The translations under genes and the position numbers were made by a program. DNA of 64,000 bases, from positions 434,001-498,000 of the forward strand of contig CAVVFG010000007.1 of the NCBI GenBank assembly GCA_963747405.1. Reading direction: 5' to 3'. Position 1 is the first letter of the stretch. Each line of letters begins with the position of its first letter. Below are positions 40,385 through 49,034 of this stretch, one piece after another. Source of the DNA: Fodinibacter sp963747405. Lineage in GTDB: Bacteria; Actinomycetota; Actinomycetes; Actinomycetales; Dermatophilaceae. A model generated the notes under the pieces. That model did not search any database. It worked only from the letters and a program-made list of their open reading frames with translations, and was not told where the DNA came from.

Positions 40385-43270
40385 TCAGTCGTCGAGGATG
40401 CCGGCCGCGCGGGCCCGGGCGACCGCCTCGCCGCGCGACGACGCGCCGAGCTTGGCCAGGATGTTGGAGACGTGCACGCTCGCGGTCTTGGTGCTGATGA
40501 ACAGGGCTCGGCCGATCTCACCGTTGGACCTGCCCTGCGCCACCAGCGCGAGCACCTCGGCCTCGCGAGCGGTCAGCACGGTGGCGGCGCGCGGGTGGTT
40601 CGGGCGCAGCCGGTCGAGCGCGCCAGCCAGCGGGGCGGCACCCAGGGCACCCGCGGTGGCCCGGGCGGCCGCGAGCTCGCCGGCTGCGTCGGGGTCGTTG
40701 CCGGCCAGCAGCACCTCGGCGAGCCGCACCCGGCACCGCGCCACCTCGTACGGCTCGCCGTGCCGCTCGAACATCGCGACCACCTCGCGCCAGCGCGCCA
40801 CGAGGTCGGCGAGGGGCACGTCGTTCCCGGCCGCCCACCGCGCACGCTGCGTCTCGGCGGCGACCCGGGCCAGCCAGGCGCGGCCCTCGAGGGTCGGCGC
40901 GAGCAGCGCAGAGCCCGGGCCGAACACGGCATCCGCCTGCGTGGCGAGCCGCTCGGCATGGGTGAGCAGGTCGGTGCGGCGCGCGGAGGGGCCGGAGCGC
41001 AGGGCGGTGGCGAGGTGTCCCACGACCAGGGCCGCGAAGCGCACCTCGGACGCCACCCGGCCCTCGCCCCACAGCTCGCGCAGGAAGCCGACGACGTCGG
41101 CGTGCAGGGCCAGCATGGCGTCGACGTCGCCCTCGCGGCCCAGGACGTCGAGTGCCGCGGCGCCGCACTGCACGGCGATCCGGCCGTCCTCGGTCCACCA
41201 CGGGCGGCTGCCGTCGACCAGCTCGCCGGCACCCACGGCACCACGGGCGGCGAGCACCTGGCCCACGGCGGCGTCGAGGTTCGCGGCCGCGCCGGACGGC
41301 ATCCCCACGTCTGCGGTGTGGTCGGCCAGGCGCAGCGCGGTGTCCCAGTCGCCCATCTCGTAGGCGGTGGTGACGGCCATCGCGCGGGCGTCGACCCCGT
41401 AGACCGACCACGCCAGGCCGGCCCGGTGGGCCTCGGCGATGGTGCGCTCGAAGGCGGCCAGCGCCGCCGCGTGGTCACCCTGGCGGTAGTGCACCGACGC
41501 CAGGATGTGCATGGCCCGCAGCAGCGCGAGGTCGGGCTCGCGGGTCCAGGCGGCGACCGCGCCCTCGAGACGGCGGATCGACTCGCCGGGGTCGCCCGCC
41601 GACTCGCTGAGCCGGGCCAGGATGCTCGTGAGGTCGGTGCGGTCGACGGTGAGGTCGTGCTCGACGGCCAGCGCCATCGCGTCGTCGGCGACCACCAGCG
41701 CCCGGTCGGAGCTCCCGCTGTCCATCAGGGCCTCGGCGCGGCGGGCCAGCAGGCCCACCCGCAGGCCCACCGGTGCGTCGTGCGACAACAGCCCCAGGGC
41801 CTGCTCGGTGAGGTGGAGGCGGTCGACCCGCTCCTCGGTCATCCGGGCAGCGAAGGCCAGCGCCCCGAGCAGCTCGGCGCGCTCGTGCGCGGTCGGCAGC
41901 TCGGTGTCGAGCCGTGCCTGCAGCAGCGCCATCGCCCGCAACGGGCGCCCGCTGCCGTTCGCGGCCGCCGCCGCCCGCAGGGTGAGCAGGTGGCCCGAGG
42001 TGGGGTCACCGGCGGCGTCGGCGAGGGCGAGGGCCATCTCGTAGTGGGCCAGCGCCTCCGCCGGTCCGCCCATCCGCTGGGCCGCGTCGCCCGCGAACAC
42101 GGACGCCTCGAGCGCGACGGCCCGGTCGCCCGCGGCGAGGGCGTGCCGGGCCAGGTCGGCGGAGGTGCCCAGGGTGGGGTCGGCATGCAGCGCCTCGACG
42201 CAGGCCCGGTGCAGCTGCAGGCGCTCGGCCGGCAGCAGGTCGTCGGTGACGGCCTCGGCGAGCAGGGCGTGCCGGAACTCGTAGCCGCGCTCCCCCCAGG
42301 GTTCGAGCACGTGGTGCTCGACCGCGGCGCGCAGGGCGGTGCCCAGGGTGGCCGCGTCGACGCCTGCCACCCGCTCGAGCAGGGTGTGCGGCACCCGTCG
42401 CCCGATGACGGCCGCCACCCGCACGACGGCCTGGGCGGGCTCGTCGAGCCGGTCGACCCTGGTGAGCAGCAGCCGGGCCAGGTCGGCGAGGTCGGCGCCC
42501 CCCGTGTCGCCGGCCGCCGCGGCCAGCTCCTCGGCGAAGAAGGCGTTGCCGTCCGCGCGCCGGGCGACCCGCTCGACGAGGTCGTCGCTGAGGCCGGCCC
42601 CGGCCCGGCGCACCACGCGGCGCAGGTCGGCGTCGGGCAGCGGCCCGAGCTCGACCCGGGTCAGCCCGGGCAGCCGGGACCACACGGCGAGGGCCGCGGC
42701 CAGCGGATGCCGGCGGTGCACGTCGTCGGTGCGGTAGGTGGCGAGCAGGGCCACGCCCGCCGGCAGCCCGCGGGTGAAGAGCAGGGTGAGCAGGTCGCGG
42801 GTGGACTCGTCGGCCCAGTGCACGTCCTCGACGACGACGAGCAGCGGCCCGTGGCGCCCGAGGTCCGCGAGGGCGCCGTGCACGGCCTCGACGAGGTCGG
42901 CGCGCACGGCATCCTCACGGGCCCCGGCCGCCAGGCGCGGGACGAGGGGCACCAGCCCGCGGTGGTCGGCGACCAGGCCGTCGACGACGTCGCGCTCGCG
43001 GGAGTCGAGGGACGCGAACATCTCGACGAACGGCAGGTAGGGAAGGCTGGTGCTGCCCTCGCCCACGCAGTGGCCGACGAGCGTGCGCCGGTCGGCCGCG
43101 AGCCGGGCGACGTGGCCGACCACGGCGGTCTTGCCGATACCGGCGTCGCCACCGACGAGGGCGGCTCCGCCCCCGCCGTCGGCCCAGCCCAGGGCGTCGA
43201 GGATGCGGGAGACCCCGTCGTGGCGACCTACCAGCTCGGTCGTGGTTCTCGGCGGCACGGTGCCGATCAT
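40385..43270 (-). CDS. Large ATP-binding LuxR-family (LAL) transcriptional regulator
   Basis: 961 residues. N-terminal AAA/STAND ATPase has Walker A LVGGDAGIGKTAVVGHVARL near residue 37, and a Walker B-like LLVVVEDVHWADESTRDLL near 141. A long helical TPR-like region covers about 330-880. The C-terminal LuxR HTH domain is LTAREAEVLALVAQGRSNGE through SVHVSNILAKLGASSRGEAV (about 897-955). LAL proteins activate target genes on binding an inducer such as a maltodextrin or other small ligand; neither is known here. ATG 43270 was chosen because it begins close to the ATPase domain and follows the small upstream gene by 26 bases. Confidence 0.87.
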   Translation of the reverse strand: MIGTVPPRTTTELVGRHDGVSRILDALGWADGGGGAALVGGDAGIGKTAVVGHVARLAADRRTLVGHCVGEGSTSLPYLPFVEMFASLDSRERDVVDGLVADHRGLVPLVPRLAAGAREDAVRADLVEAVHGALADLGRHGPLLVVVEDVHWADESTRDLLTLLFTRGLPAGVALLATYRTDDVHRRHPLAAALAVWSRLPGLTRVELGPLPDADLRRVVRRAGAGLSDDLVERVARRADGNAFFAEELAAAAGDTGGADLADLARLLLTRVDRLDEPAQAVVRVAAVIGRRVPHTLLERVAGVDAATLGTALRAAVEHHVLEPWGERGYEFRHALLAEAVTDDLLPAERLQLHRACVEALHADPTLGTSADLARHALAAGDRAVALEASVFAGDAAQRMGGPAEALAHYEMALALADAAGDPTSGHLLTLRAAAAANGSGRPLRAMALLQARLDTELPTAHERAELLGALAFAARMTEERVDRLHLTEQALGLLSHDAPVGLRVGLLARRAEALMDSGSSDRALVVADDAMALAVEHDLTVDRTDLTSILARLSESAGDPGESIRRLEGAVAAWTREPDLALLRAMHILASVHYRQGDHAAALAAFERTIAEAHRAGLAWSVYGVDARAMAVTTAYEMGDWDTALRLADHTADVGMPSGAAANLDAAVGQVLAARGAVGAGELVDGSRPWWTEDGRIAVQCGAAALDVLGREGDVDAMLALHADVVGFLRELWGEGRVASEVRFAALVVGHLATALRSGPSARRTDLLTHAERLATQADAVFGPGSALLAPTLEGRAWLARVAAETQRARWAAGNDVPLADLVARWREVVAMFERHGEPYEVARCRVRLAEVLLAGNDPDAAGELAAARATAGALGAAPLAGALDRLRPNHPRAATVLTAREAEVLALVAQGRSNGEIGRALFISTKTASVHVSNILAKLGASSRGEAVARARAAGILDD

Positions 43271-43296
43271 GGCACCGGGCGCGCACACCCGCGTGG

Positions 43297-43542
43297 TCAC
43301 GGGTGGCGCGGGCGACCGGCGGCCACCGTGGTGTCGCGCTGCGAGGGGTGCCGCGCCGGCGTCACCGCGCCGCCCACGAGCCGGGACACCCAGGCAGCCA
43401 GCGGGTGCAGCCCGAGCGGCCAGGCCGGGCGGTCCGCGCGGTGCCAGTCGTGCGCGTGGGTGGCGTGCCGGTCGATGCCGGCGAGCTCGTAGCGGCGGTC
43501 GATCTCGGCCTGCACGAGGGTGTGGTCGATGAACAGACTCAT
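43297..43542 (-). CDS. Small hypothetical protein upstream of the LAL regulator
   Basis: 81 residues starting MSLFIDHTLVQAEIDRRYEL, rich in His and Arg (DRHATHAHDWHRADRP), then a mildly hydrophobic WPLGLHPLAAWVSRLVGGAV and a basic tail. No family recognised. A strong AAGGAG ribosome site lies seven bases before ATG 43542. The LuxR gene starts 26 bases after its stop, suggesting a shared message. Similar small polar proteins often accompany actinobacterial regulators, but no function can be assigned. Confidence 0.65.
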   Translation of the reverse strand: MSLFIDHTLVQAEIDRRYELAGIDRHATHAHDWHRADRPAWPLGLHPLAAWVSRLVGGAVTPARHPSQRDTTVAAGRPRHP

Positions 43543-43610
43543 GGTGTGCTCCTTGGGAAGTTCGGTGCCGGACCGGTCGGTCCCGACGCCCACAACACTC
43601 GTCGGCTGAG

Positions 43611-43674
43611 GTGGGGCCCCACATCGGGCGCACTGCGTATCTCCGCCGGCAGGCGGGGCGTCTGAGGTACCTCA
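43611..43674. promoter_or_regulatory. Two perfect 12-bp palindromes in the regulatory gap
   Basis: GTGGGGCCCCAC (43611-43622) and TGAGGTACCTCA (43663-43674), centres 52 bp apart, each beginning within a CTGAGGT context. They lie in the long leader region of the small ORF and LuxR gene. They are candidate operators, and together with the arsR operator they fill the 243-bp gap 43543-43785. Confidence 0.4.
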
Positions 43675-43735
43675 TTCCCGAGCACCACCCCACTTCTCCA
43701 GACTCGGGTCGGTTCGTGCGCCTCCACCGGCGCCC

Positions 43736-43741
43736 ATTTTA
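43736..43741 (-). promoter_or_regulatory. Possible -10 box directed toward the small ORF and LuxR gene
   Basis: TAAAAT on the minus strand, adjacent to the CAAG/CTTG operator of arsR. It would give a leader of about 190 bases. Confidence 0.3.
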
Positions 43742-43779
43742 CAAGATTGCTTGTTCAAGCACTCTTGTTGACTTACGGT
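43742..43779 (+). promoter_or_regulatory. arsR-family promoter and tandem CAAG-N4-CTTG operator
   Basis: Two copies of CAAG-N4-CTTG (43742-43753 and 43756-43767) are spaced 14 bp centre to centre. The -10 box TACGGT (43774-43779) is followed by GACACC and ATG 43786, so the message is leaderless. The operator covers the -35 position and the spacer. It is A/T-richer than its surroundings. Confidence 0.65.
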
Positions 43780-43785
43780 GACACC

Positions 43786-44355
43786 ATGACCCGACCCGAG
43801 GTACGCACCCTGCTCGATGCCGCGCCGCTGGCCGCGCTCGCACACCCCTTCCGCTCCCGGATCATCGACGCGCTCAAGGTCGACGGGCCGTCGACGGCAT
43901 CCATGCTCGCCGCCCGCACCGGCCAGGCGGTCGGCAACGCCAGCCACCACCTGAAGGTGCTGGCCGCGGCAGGCCTGGTCGAGGAGGCCCCCGAGCTTGC
44001 CCGCGACCGCCGCGAGCGCTGGTGGCGCCTGGCCTCGGCCGCCACCCGGTGGAGCCGGCATGAGCTCACCGATCCGGCTGCGGTCGACGCGGCGCTCGAG
44101 GCCGAGGCCCTGGCGCTGCGCCGCCAGGAGACCCGGGTGCGCGACTGGATGTCGAACGCCGACTCCGACGCCACGTGGGATGCCGTGGCCTTCGCGACCT
44201 CCGCGTGGATGCGCCTGACCCCGGACGAGCTGGGCGAGCTCTCCGACGAGGCGGCCGCCCTGCTGCGGCGCTGGGCCGACCGGCCGGTCCCCGACGACGG
44301 CGAGCACCGTGAACCGGTCTACGTGTTCTCCCGCGGCTTCCCGAGCCAGCCGTGA
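43786..44355 (+). CDS. ArsR-family winged-helix transcriptional regulator
   Basis: 189 residues. The winged helix covers about 12-90 with LAALAHPFRSRIIDALKVDG, and the recognition segment TGQAVGNASHHLKVLAAAGL near 47. The C-terminal half (about 100-189) is helical and acidic, as in longer ArsR-like regulators that control exporters. It is probably autoregulated through the tandem CAAG-N4-CTTG palindromes directly upstream. The MFS transporter gene starts six bases after its stop codon, so it probably controls that pump. ATG 43786 is chosen over the longer frame because the -10 box ends at 43779. Confidence 0.85.
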   Translation: MTRPEVRTLLDAAPLAALAHPFRSRIIDALKVDGPSTASMLAARTGQAVGNASHHLKVLAAAGLVEEAPELARDRRERWWRLASAATRWSRHELTDPAAVDAALEAEALALRRQETRVRDWMSNADSDATWDAVAFATSAWMRLTPDELGELSDEAAALLRRWADRPVPDDGEHREPVYVFSRGFPSQP

Positions 44356-44361
44356 GAGCGG

Positions 44362-45718
44362 ATGCCGGCCCCGCGCACGCCGTGGGCCTTGGCCGCACGC
44401 TCGGCCCGCACCGGGCGCCCGGCCACCGCTCCCCCGATCAGCGGCAACCGCAGCTTCCGGCTGCTCTGGGTGGGTGAGGGCGTCTCGGTCCTGGGCTCGA
44501 TGACCACCTCCGTCGTGGTGCCGCTCGTCGCCGTCACGAGTCTTCGATGCCGGGCCGGGCTGGATGGGCCTGCTCACCGCCGCCGCGTGGCTGCCCTGGC
44601 TGCTCATCGGCCTACCGGCCGGCGCCTGGGTCGACCGCAGCGACGCGCGACGGGTCATGATCGCCGCAGACCTCGCGGCCGCCGCGGCCATCGGGTCGGT
44701 CCCGCTGGCCTGGGCGCTGGGCCTGCTCACCCTCCCCCACCTCGTGCTGGCCACCCTGGGGGTCGGTGGCGCGGCGGTGTTCCTGGGCACCGCCTACCTC
44801 CCCCTCGTGCCCCGCATCGTCGGCGCACCCGACCTGGCGGCAGCGAACGCCCGGACCGTGGCCACCGAGTCGGCCATGCAGGTGCTCGGGCCGGGGCTGG
44901 GCGGCCTGCTCGTCGCCGCCCTGTCCGCAGTCCGGGCGGTGCTCGTCGACGTGGGGTCCTTCCTGGTGTCGGCGCTGTGCCTGCACCGGATGGACCCGCG
45001 CCGCCTGGTGCCCCAGCCACCCGCGCCCGTCCACCGAGAACCTCTGCGGCGTGAGGTGGCGACCGGTATCCGGGTGGTCTTCCACGACCCGTTCCTGCGC
45101 TTCTTCACCCTCCAGGGCGGCATCGCGAACTTCGCCCTCACCGGCTACTACACGCTGATCGTGCTCTTCCTCGTGCGCGACCTCGACCTCGACCCGAGCC
45201 GGGTCGGCGCGGTGCTGGCTGCCGGCAGCCTCGGCGGCCTGGTCGGCGCCGGCGTCGCCCGTCGGGCCTCCGCACGCCTCGGGGACGCCCGCGCCATGGT
45301 GGTGCTGCAGGTCGCCGCCGGCCCACCCGCCCTCCTGCTCGCGCTGGCCCAGCCCGGCCTGCGCGTGGTGCTCGTGCCGCTCGGCCTGGCCCTCGTCGGT
45401 GCCGGCGTCGTGGCCGCCAACGTGCTGCGCGGCACCTTCCGGATGCGCTACACCCCGCCCGAGCTGCTCGCCCGCACCACCTCGACGTCGTCCCTGGTCA
45501 ACGTCGGCACCATGCCGCTGGCCGGCCCGGCCGCCGGCTGGCTCGGCACCCACGCCGGGGTGCGCGAGACGGTCACCGCCATGGCAGGGCTCTACACCGC
45601 GTCCGCGTTCGCCCCGCTGTTCGGCCCCTACCGCCGGATCCGCGACCTGCCCGGTCAGCCGATGGCGACGTGCAGCAGCGGGTCGACCGCCACCGCGAGG
45701 AACACGACCGTCACGTAG
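44362..45718 (+). pseudogene. MFS transporter interrupted by a one-base frameshift
   Basis: The first frame starts at ATG 44362 (MPAPRTPWALAARS) and gives NRSFRLLWVGEGVSVLG and MTTSVVVPLVAVT, the first helix of a major facilitator protein. It then loses sense. From about 44540 another frame continues VFDAGPGWMGLLTAAAWLPW through GLPAGAWVDRSDARRVMIAA (the MFS loop 2-3 motif) and ten further helices to 45718. Skipping base 44539 restores a continuous ~450-residue drug-efflux-type protein of the enterobactin exporter (EntS-like) group. It is probably co-transcribed with the arsR gene. The 3' end overlaps the ctaB 3' end by 64 bases. True mutation and sequence error cannot be told apart here. Confidence 0.75.
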
Positions 45719-46596
45719 GTGATCGAGTAGTGGAACAGCCGCATCGGCTTCAGCGCCGGCCCGGCGGCCCCGGCCCGTGCGGCGCGGAACAGGCGGTGGG
45801 CCTCGAGCAGGAACAGGCCGCCGGCGAGCAGCGCGGTGACCGCGTAGACCCAGCCCATCGACGCCACCGGCACGAGCACCAGCGAGGTCGCGACCATCAC
45901 CCAGGAGTAGAGGACGATCTGGCGCCCGACCGCGACCGGCCCCTGCTCGACGGGCAGCATCGGCACCCCGGCGGCGGAGTAGTCGTCGCGGAAGGCCATC
46001 GACAGCGGCCAGTAGTGCGGCGGGGTCCAGAAGAAGATGAGCAGGAACAGGACGACGGCGGGCCACTGCACGGTGCCGGTGACGGCCGACCAGCCGATGA
46101 GGGTGGGCATGCACCCGGCCAGGCCGCCCCACACGATGTTCTGCGAGGTGCGGCGCTTGAGCAGGATCGTGTAGCCGATGGCGTAGAGCGCGATCGCGGC
46201 CAGCGACAGGGCCGCCGACAGCACGTTGACGACCAGGGCGAACCACAGCGTCGAGACGACGGTGAGCACCGCGGCGAAGACCAGGGCGTTGCGCGGGCTC
46301 ACCTCGCCGGTGACCATCGGCCGGTTGCTGGTGCGGTGCATCAGGCGGTCGATGTCGCGGTCGTACACGGAGTTGAAGGTGTTGGCCGCGCCGGCGCTCA
46401 GCGTGCCGCCGAACAGCGTCGCGAGCACCAGCCAGAGCGAGGGCACCCCGCCCTGCGCCAGGAACATGACCGGGACCGTCGTGACGAGCAGCAGCTCGAT
46501 GATGCGCGGCTTGGTCAGCGCGAGGTAGTTCGCCACCGTGCGGCGTCGCTCGAGCCGCTGGACCGTGGGATCGGTCGTGATCGAGGTGATGGCCAC
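45655..46596 (-). CDS. ctaB: Protohaem IX farnesyltransferase (haem O synthase)
   Basis: 313-residue UbiA-type prenyltransferase with about nine helices. The first helix motif is ALTKPRIIELLLVTTVPVM near residue 25. The Asp-rich site NTFNSVYDRDIDRLMHRTSN lies near 73 and YTILLKRRTSQNIVWGGLAG near 142, with a second acidic site SMAFRDDYSAAGVPML near 205. It attaches a farnesyl group to haem B to form haem O, the substrate of CtaA. GTG 46596 follows GAAGGA by six bases. It is divergent from tkt, the usual actinobacterial arrangement. A -10 box TAGAAT lies at 46632-46637. Confidence 0.93.
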   Translation of the reverse strand: MAITSITTDPTVQRLERRRTVANYLALTKPRIIELLLVTTVPVMFLAQGGVPSLWLVLATLFGGTLSAGAANTFNSVYDRDIDRLMHRTSNRPMVTGEVSPRNALVFAAVLTVVSTLWFALVVNVLSAALSLAAIALYAIGYTILLKRRTSQNIVWGGLAGCMPTLIGWSAVTGTVQWPAVVLFLLIFFWTPPHYWPLSMAFRDDYSAAGVPMLPVEQGPVAVGRQIVLYSWVMVATSLVLVPVASMGWVYAVTALLAGGLFLLEAHRLFRAARAGAAGPALKPMRLFHYSITYVTVVFLAVAVDPLLHVAIG

Positions 46597-46631
46597 GTCG
46601 TCCTTCGGGTCGGCCGGTCGGGTGCTCGGTG

Positions 46632-46637
46632 ATTCTA
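46632..46637 (-). promoter_or_regulatory. -10 box of ctaB promoter
   Basis: TAGAAT on the minus strand; leader of about 30 bases containing the GAAGGA ribosome site. Confidence 0.4.
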
Positions 46638-46683
46638 GCCTTGACCGGGTTGCGCGAGCCCCAGCGCGGGGTAGTCCAGACAC

Positions 46684-46705
46684 TAGGGTGGACGGCGGAC
46701 CGTCC
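46684..46705 (+). promoter_or_regulatory. tkt promoter -10 box with a hairpin at the transcription start
   Basis: TAGGGT (46684-46689) is followed directly by the inverted repeat GGACGG (46690-46695) and CCGTCC (46700-46705), which spans the expected +1 site. The leader to GTG 46741 contains GAGAGAGG. Confidence 0.45.
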
Positions 46706-46740
46706 CCACCGTGTGCACGACCCCCGCGAGAGAGGCCCCA

Positions 46741-49029
46741 GTGAGCACGACAACCACGAGCAGGCGAACCACCACCGCGACCCGGGGACGGAGCCCGGAC
46801 ATCTCTCGGCCCGTCGCGAAGAAGGCCAAGTGGACCGACCTCGACGTGCGAGCGGTCGACACCGTGCGGGTGCTGGCCGCCGACGCCGTGCAGAAGGCCG
46901 GCAACGGCCACCCCGGCACCGCGATGAGCCTGGCCCCGGTCGCCTACCTGCTCTACCAGAACGTCATGACGCACGACCCGTCCGACCCCACCTGGCTGGG
47001 CCGCGACCGGTTCGTGCTGTCCTGCGGGCACTCCTCGCTCACCCAGTACATCCAGCTCTTCCTCAGCGGCTACGGCCTGGAGCTGAAGGACCTCAAGGCG
47101 CTGCGCACCTGGGGCTCGCTCACCCCCGGCCACCCCGAGGTGCACCACACCACGGGCGTCGAGATCACCACCGGCCCGCTCGGCTCCGGGCTGGCCTCCG
47201 CGGTGGGCATGGCGATGGCCCAGCGCCGCCAGCGCGGCCTGTTCGACCCGGACGCCAAGGCCGGCGAGAGCGTCTTCGACCACCACATCTGGGTGCTGGC
47301 GTCCGACGGCGACCTCATGGAGGGCGTGGCCTCCGAGGCCTCCTCGCTCGCCGGGCACCAGGAGCTCGGCAACCTCACGATCGTCTACGACGCCAACTCG
47401 ATCTCGATCGAGGACGACACCGACATCTCGTTCAGCGAGGACGTCGCCAAGCGCTACGAGGCGTACGGCTGGGACGTCGTCGACATCGACTGGCGCCGCT
47501 CCGACGACCCCGCGGGCACCGCCGACTACACCGAGGACGTCGACGCCCTCCTCGCTGCGCTCCAGAAGAGCCGCTCCCCCCGCCAGGGCAGGCCGACCCT
47601 CGTGCGGCTGCACACCGTCATCGCCTGGCCCGCCCCCTCCGCGCGAGGCACCGGCAAGTCGCACGGCTCCGCGCTCGGCGACGACGAGGTCGCCGCCACC
47701 AAGGAGCTGCTCGGCTTCGACCCGAAGAAGACCTTCGAGGTCGACAAGGGGGTGCTCGCCCACACCCGTGAGGTGAAGAAGCGCGGCAAGGGCGCCCACC
47801 AGGAGTGGAACAAGCGGTACGCCGCATGGCGCAAGGCCGACGCCGAGCGCACCGCGCTGCTCGACCGCCTCGCCGACGCCCGGCTGCCCGACGGGTTCGA
47901 GAAGGTGCTGCCCGAGTTCCCCGCCGACGCCAAGGGGCTCGCGACCCGGGCGGCATCCGGCAAGGTGCTCGGCGCCCTGGCACCCGAGCTGCCCGAGCTC
48001 TGGGGCGGCTCGGCCGACCTCGCCGAGTCCAACAACACGACGATGGAGGGGGAGGCGTCCTTCGTCCCCAAGAGCAAGCAGACCGCCGAGTGGAAGGGCG
48101 GCCCCTACGGCCGCACCCTGCACTTCGGCATCCGCGAGAACGCCATGGGCATGATCCTCAACGGCATCGCGCTCGAGGGCCTCACCCGCCCCTACGGCGG
48201 CACCTTCCTCGTCTTCTCCGACTACATGCGCCCCGCGGTGCGGCTGGCCGCCATCCAGCAGATCCCCGTCACCTTCGTGTGGACCCACGACTCGATCGGC
48301 CTCGGCGAGGACGGCCCGACGCACCAGCCGATCGAGCACCTCGCCGCGCTGCGCGCCATCCCCGGCCTGTCGGTCGTGCGCCCCGGCGACGCCAACGAGA
48401 CCGCCCAGGCATGGGCCGAGATCCTGCGCCGCGGGCTGCCCGCCGGCCTGGCCCTGTCCCGCCAGCCACTGCCCGTCGTCGACCGCGCCGAGCACGCCAA
48501 GGCCACCGGCGTCGCCAAGGGCGCCTACGTGCTCATCGACGCGGCGTCCGGTTCGCCCGACGTGGTACTGATCGCCACCGGCTCCGAGGTGTCGCTGGCG
48601 CTCGAGGCGCGGCTGCGCCTGGAGAAGGCCGGCATCGGCACCCGGGTGGTGTCGATGCCCTGCCGGGAATGGTTCGAGGAGCAGTCGCGCTCCTACCAGA
48701 ACAAGGTCCTGCCGCCCTCCGTGCGCGCCCGCGTCAGCGTCGAGGCGGGAGTGGCGATGGGGTGGCACGACCTGGTCGGAGACTCCGGTCGCTGCATCAG
48801 CATCGAGCACTTCGGTGCCTCGGCCGATGCCGCAACCCTGTTCCGCGAGTTCGGGTTCACGCCCGAGGCCGTCGTCAAGGCCGCCAAGGACTCCCTGGCG
48901 GCGGCGCGCAAGGCGGGGCAGGTGCCCGCCGTCAACGACACCGCACCGCGGGCCCGCAAGGACTCCGGCACCGATGTAGGCACCCAGAACGCGCCGAGCC
49001 GCAAGAGCGCGGCAACGGCCGGGAAGTGA
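46741..49029 (+). CDS. tkt: Transketolase
   Basis: 762 residues; a Thr/Arg-rich N-terminus (about 1-30) and Lys/Ala-rich C-terminus add to the usual ~700. The thiamine-diphosphate region begins DAVQKAGNGHPGTAMSLAP near residue 47, and the cofactor motif is VLASDGDLMEGVASEASSL near 184. The pyrimidine domain has LHFGIRENAMGMILNGIAL near 460 and THDSIGLGEDGPTHQPIEH near 515. It transfers two-carbon units in the non-oxidative pentose-phosphate pathway. It is the first gene of a six-gene operon. GTG 46741 is preceded by GAGAGAGG; an in-frame ATG at 46711 lies upstream of that site. Confidence 0.95.
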   Translation: MSTTTTSRRTTTATRGRSPDISRPVAKKAKWTDLDVRAVDTVRVLAADAVQKAGNGHPGTAMSLAPVAYLLYQNVMTHDPSDPTWLGRDRFVLSCGHSSLTQYIQLFLSGYGLELKDLKALRTWGSLTPGHPEVHHTTGVEITTGPLGSGLASAVGMAMAQRRQRGLFDPDAKAGESVFDHHIWVLASDGDLMEGVASEASSLAGHQELGNLTIVYDANSISIEDDTDISFSEDVAKRYEAYGWDVVDIDWRRSDDPAGTADYTEDVDALLAALQKSRSPRQGRPTLVRLHTVIAWPAPSARGTGKSHGSALGDDEVAATKELLGFDPKKTFEVDKGVLAHTREVKKRGKGAHQEWNKRYAAWRKADAERTALLDRLADARLPDGFEKVLPEFPADAKGLATRAASGKVLGALAPELPELWGGSADLAESNNTTMEGEASFVPKSKQTAEWKGGPYGRTLHFGIRENAMGMILNGIALEGLTRPYGGTFLVFSDYMRPAVRLAAIQQIPVTFVWTHDSIGLGEDGPTHQPIEHLAALRAIPGLSVVRPGDANETAQAWAEILRRGLPAGLALSRQPLPVVDRAEHAKATGVAKGAYVLIDAASGSPDVVLIATGSEVSLALEARLRLEKAGIGTRVVSMPCREWFEEQSRSYQNKVLPPSVRARVSVEAGVAMGWHDLVGDSGRCISIEHFGASADAATLFREFGFTPEAVVKAAKDSLAAARKAGQVPAVNDTAPRARKDSGTDVGTQNAPSRKSAATAGK

Positions 49030-49034
49030 GTGAC

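Noticed and set aside
43271..43693. N-terminal extension of the LuxR regulator frame to 43693
   Set aside because: It overlaps the small ORF with its strong ribosome site and lacks conserved sequence; ATG 43270 begins near the ATPase domain.
44352..44478. GTG start at 44352 for the MFS gene overlapping the arsR stop
   Set aside because: That frame reads without MFS sequence; ATG 44362 leads straight into the NRSFRLLWVGEG helix start.
46597..48810. N-terminal extension of the ctaB frame across tkt
   Set aside because: It is antisense to transketolase; ctaB itself starts at GTG 46596 after a ribosome site.
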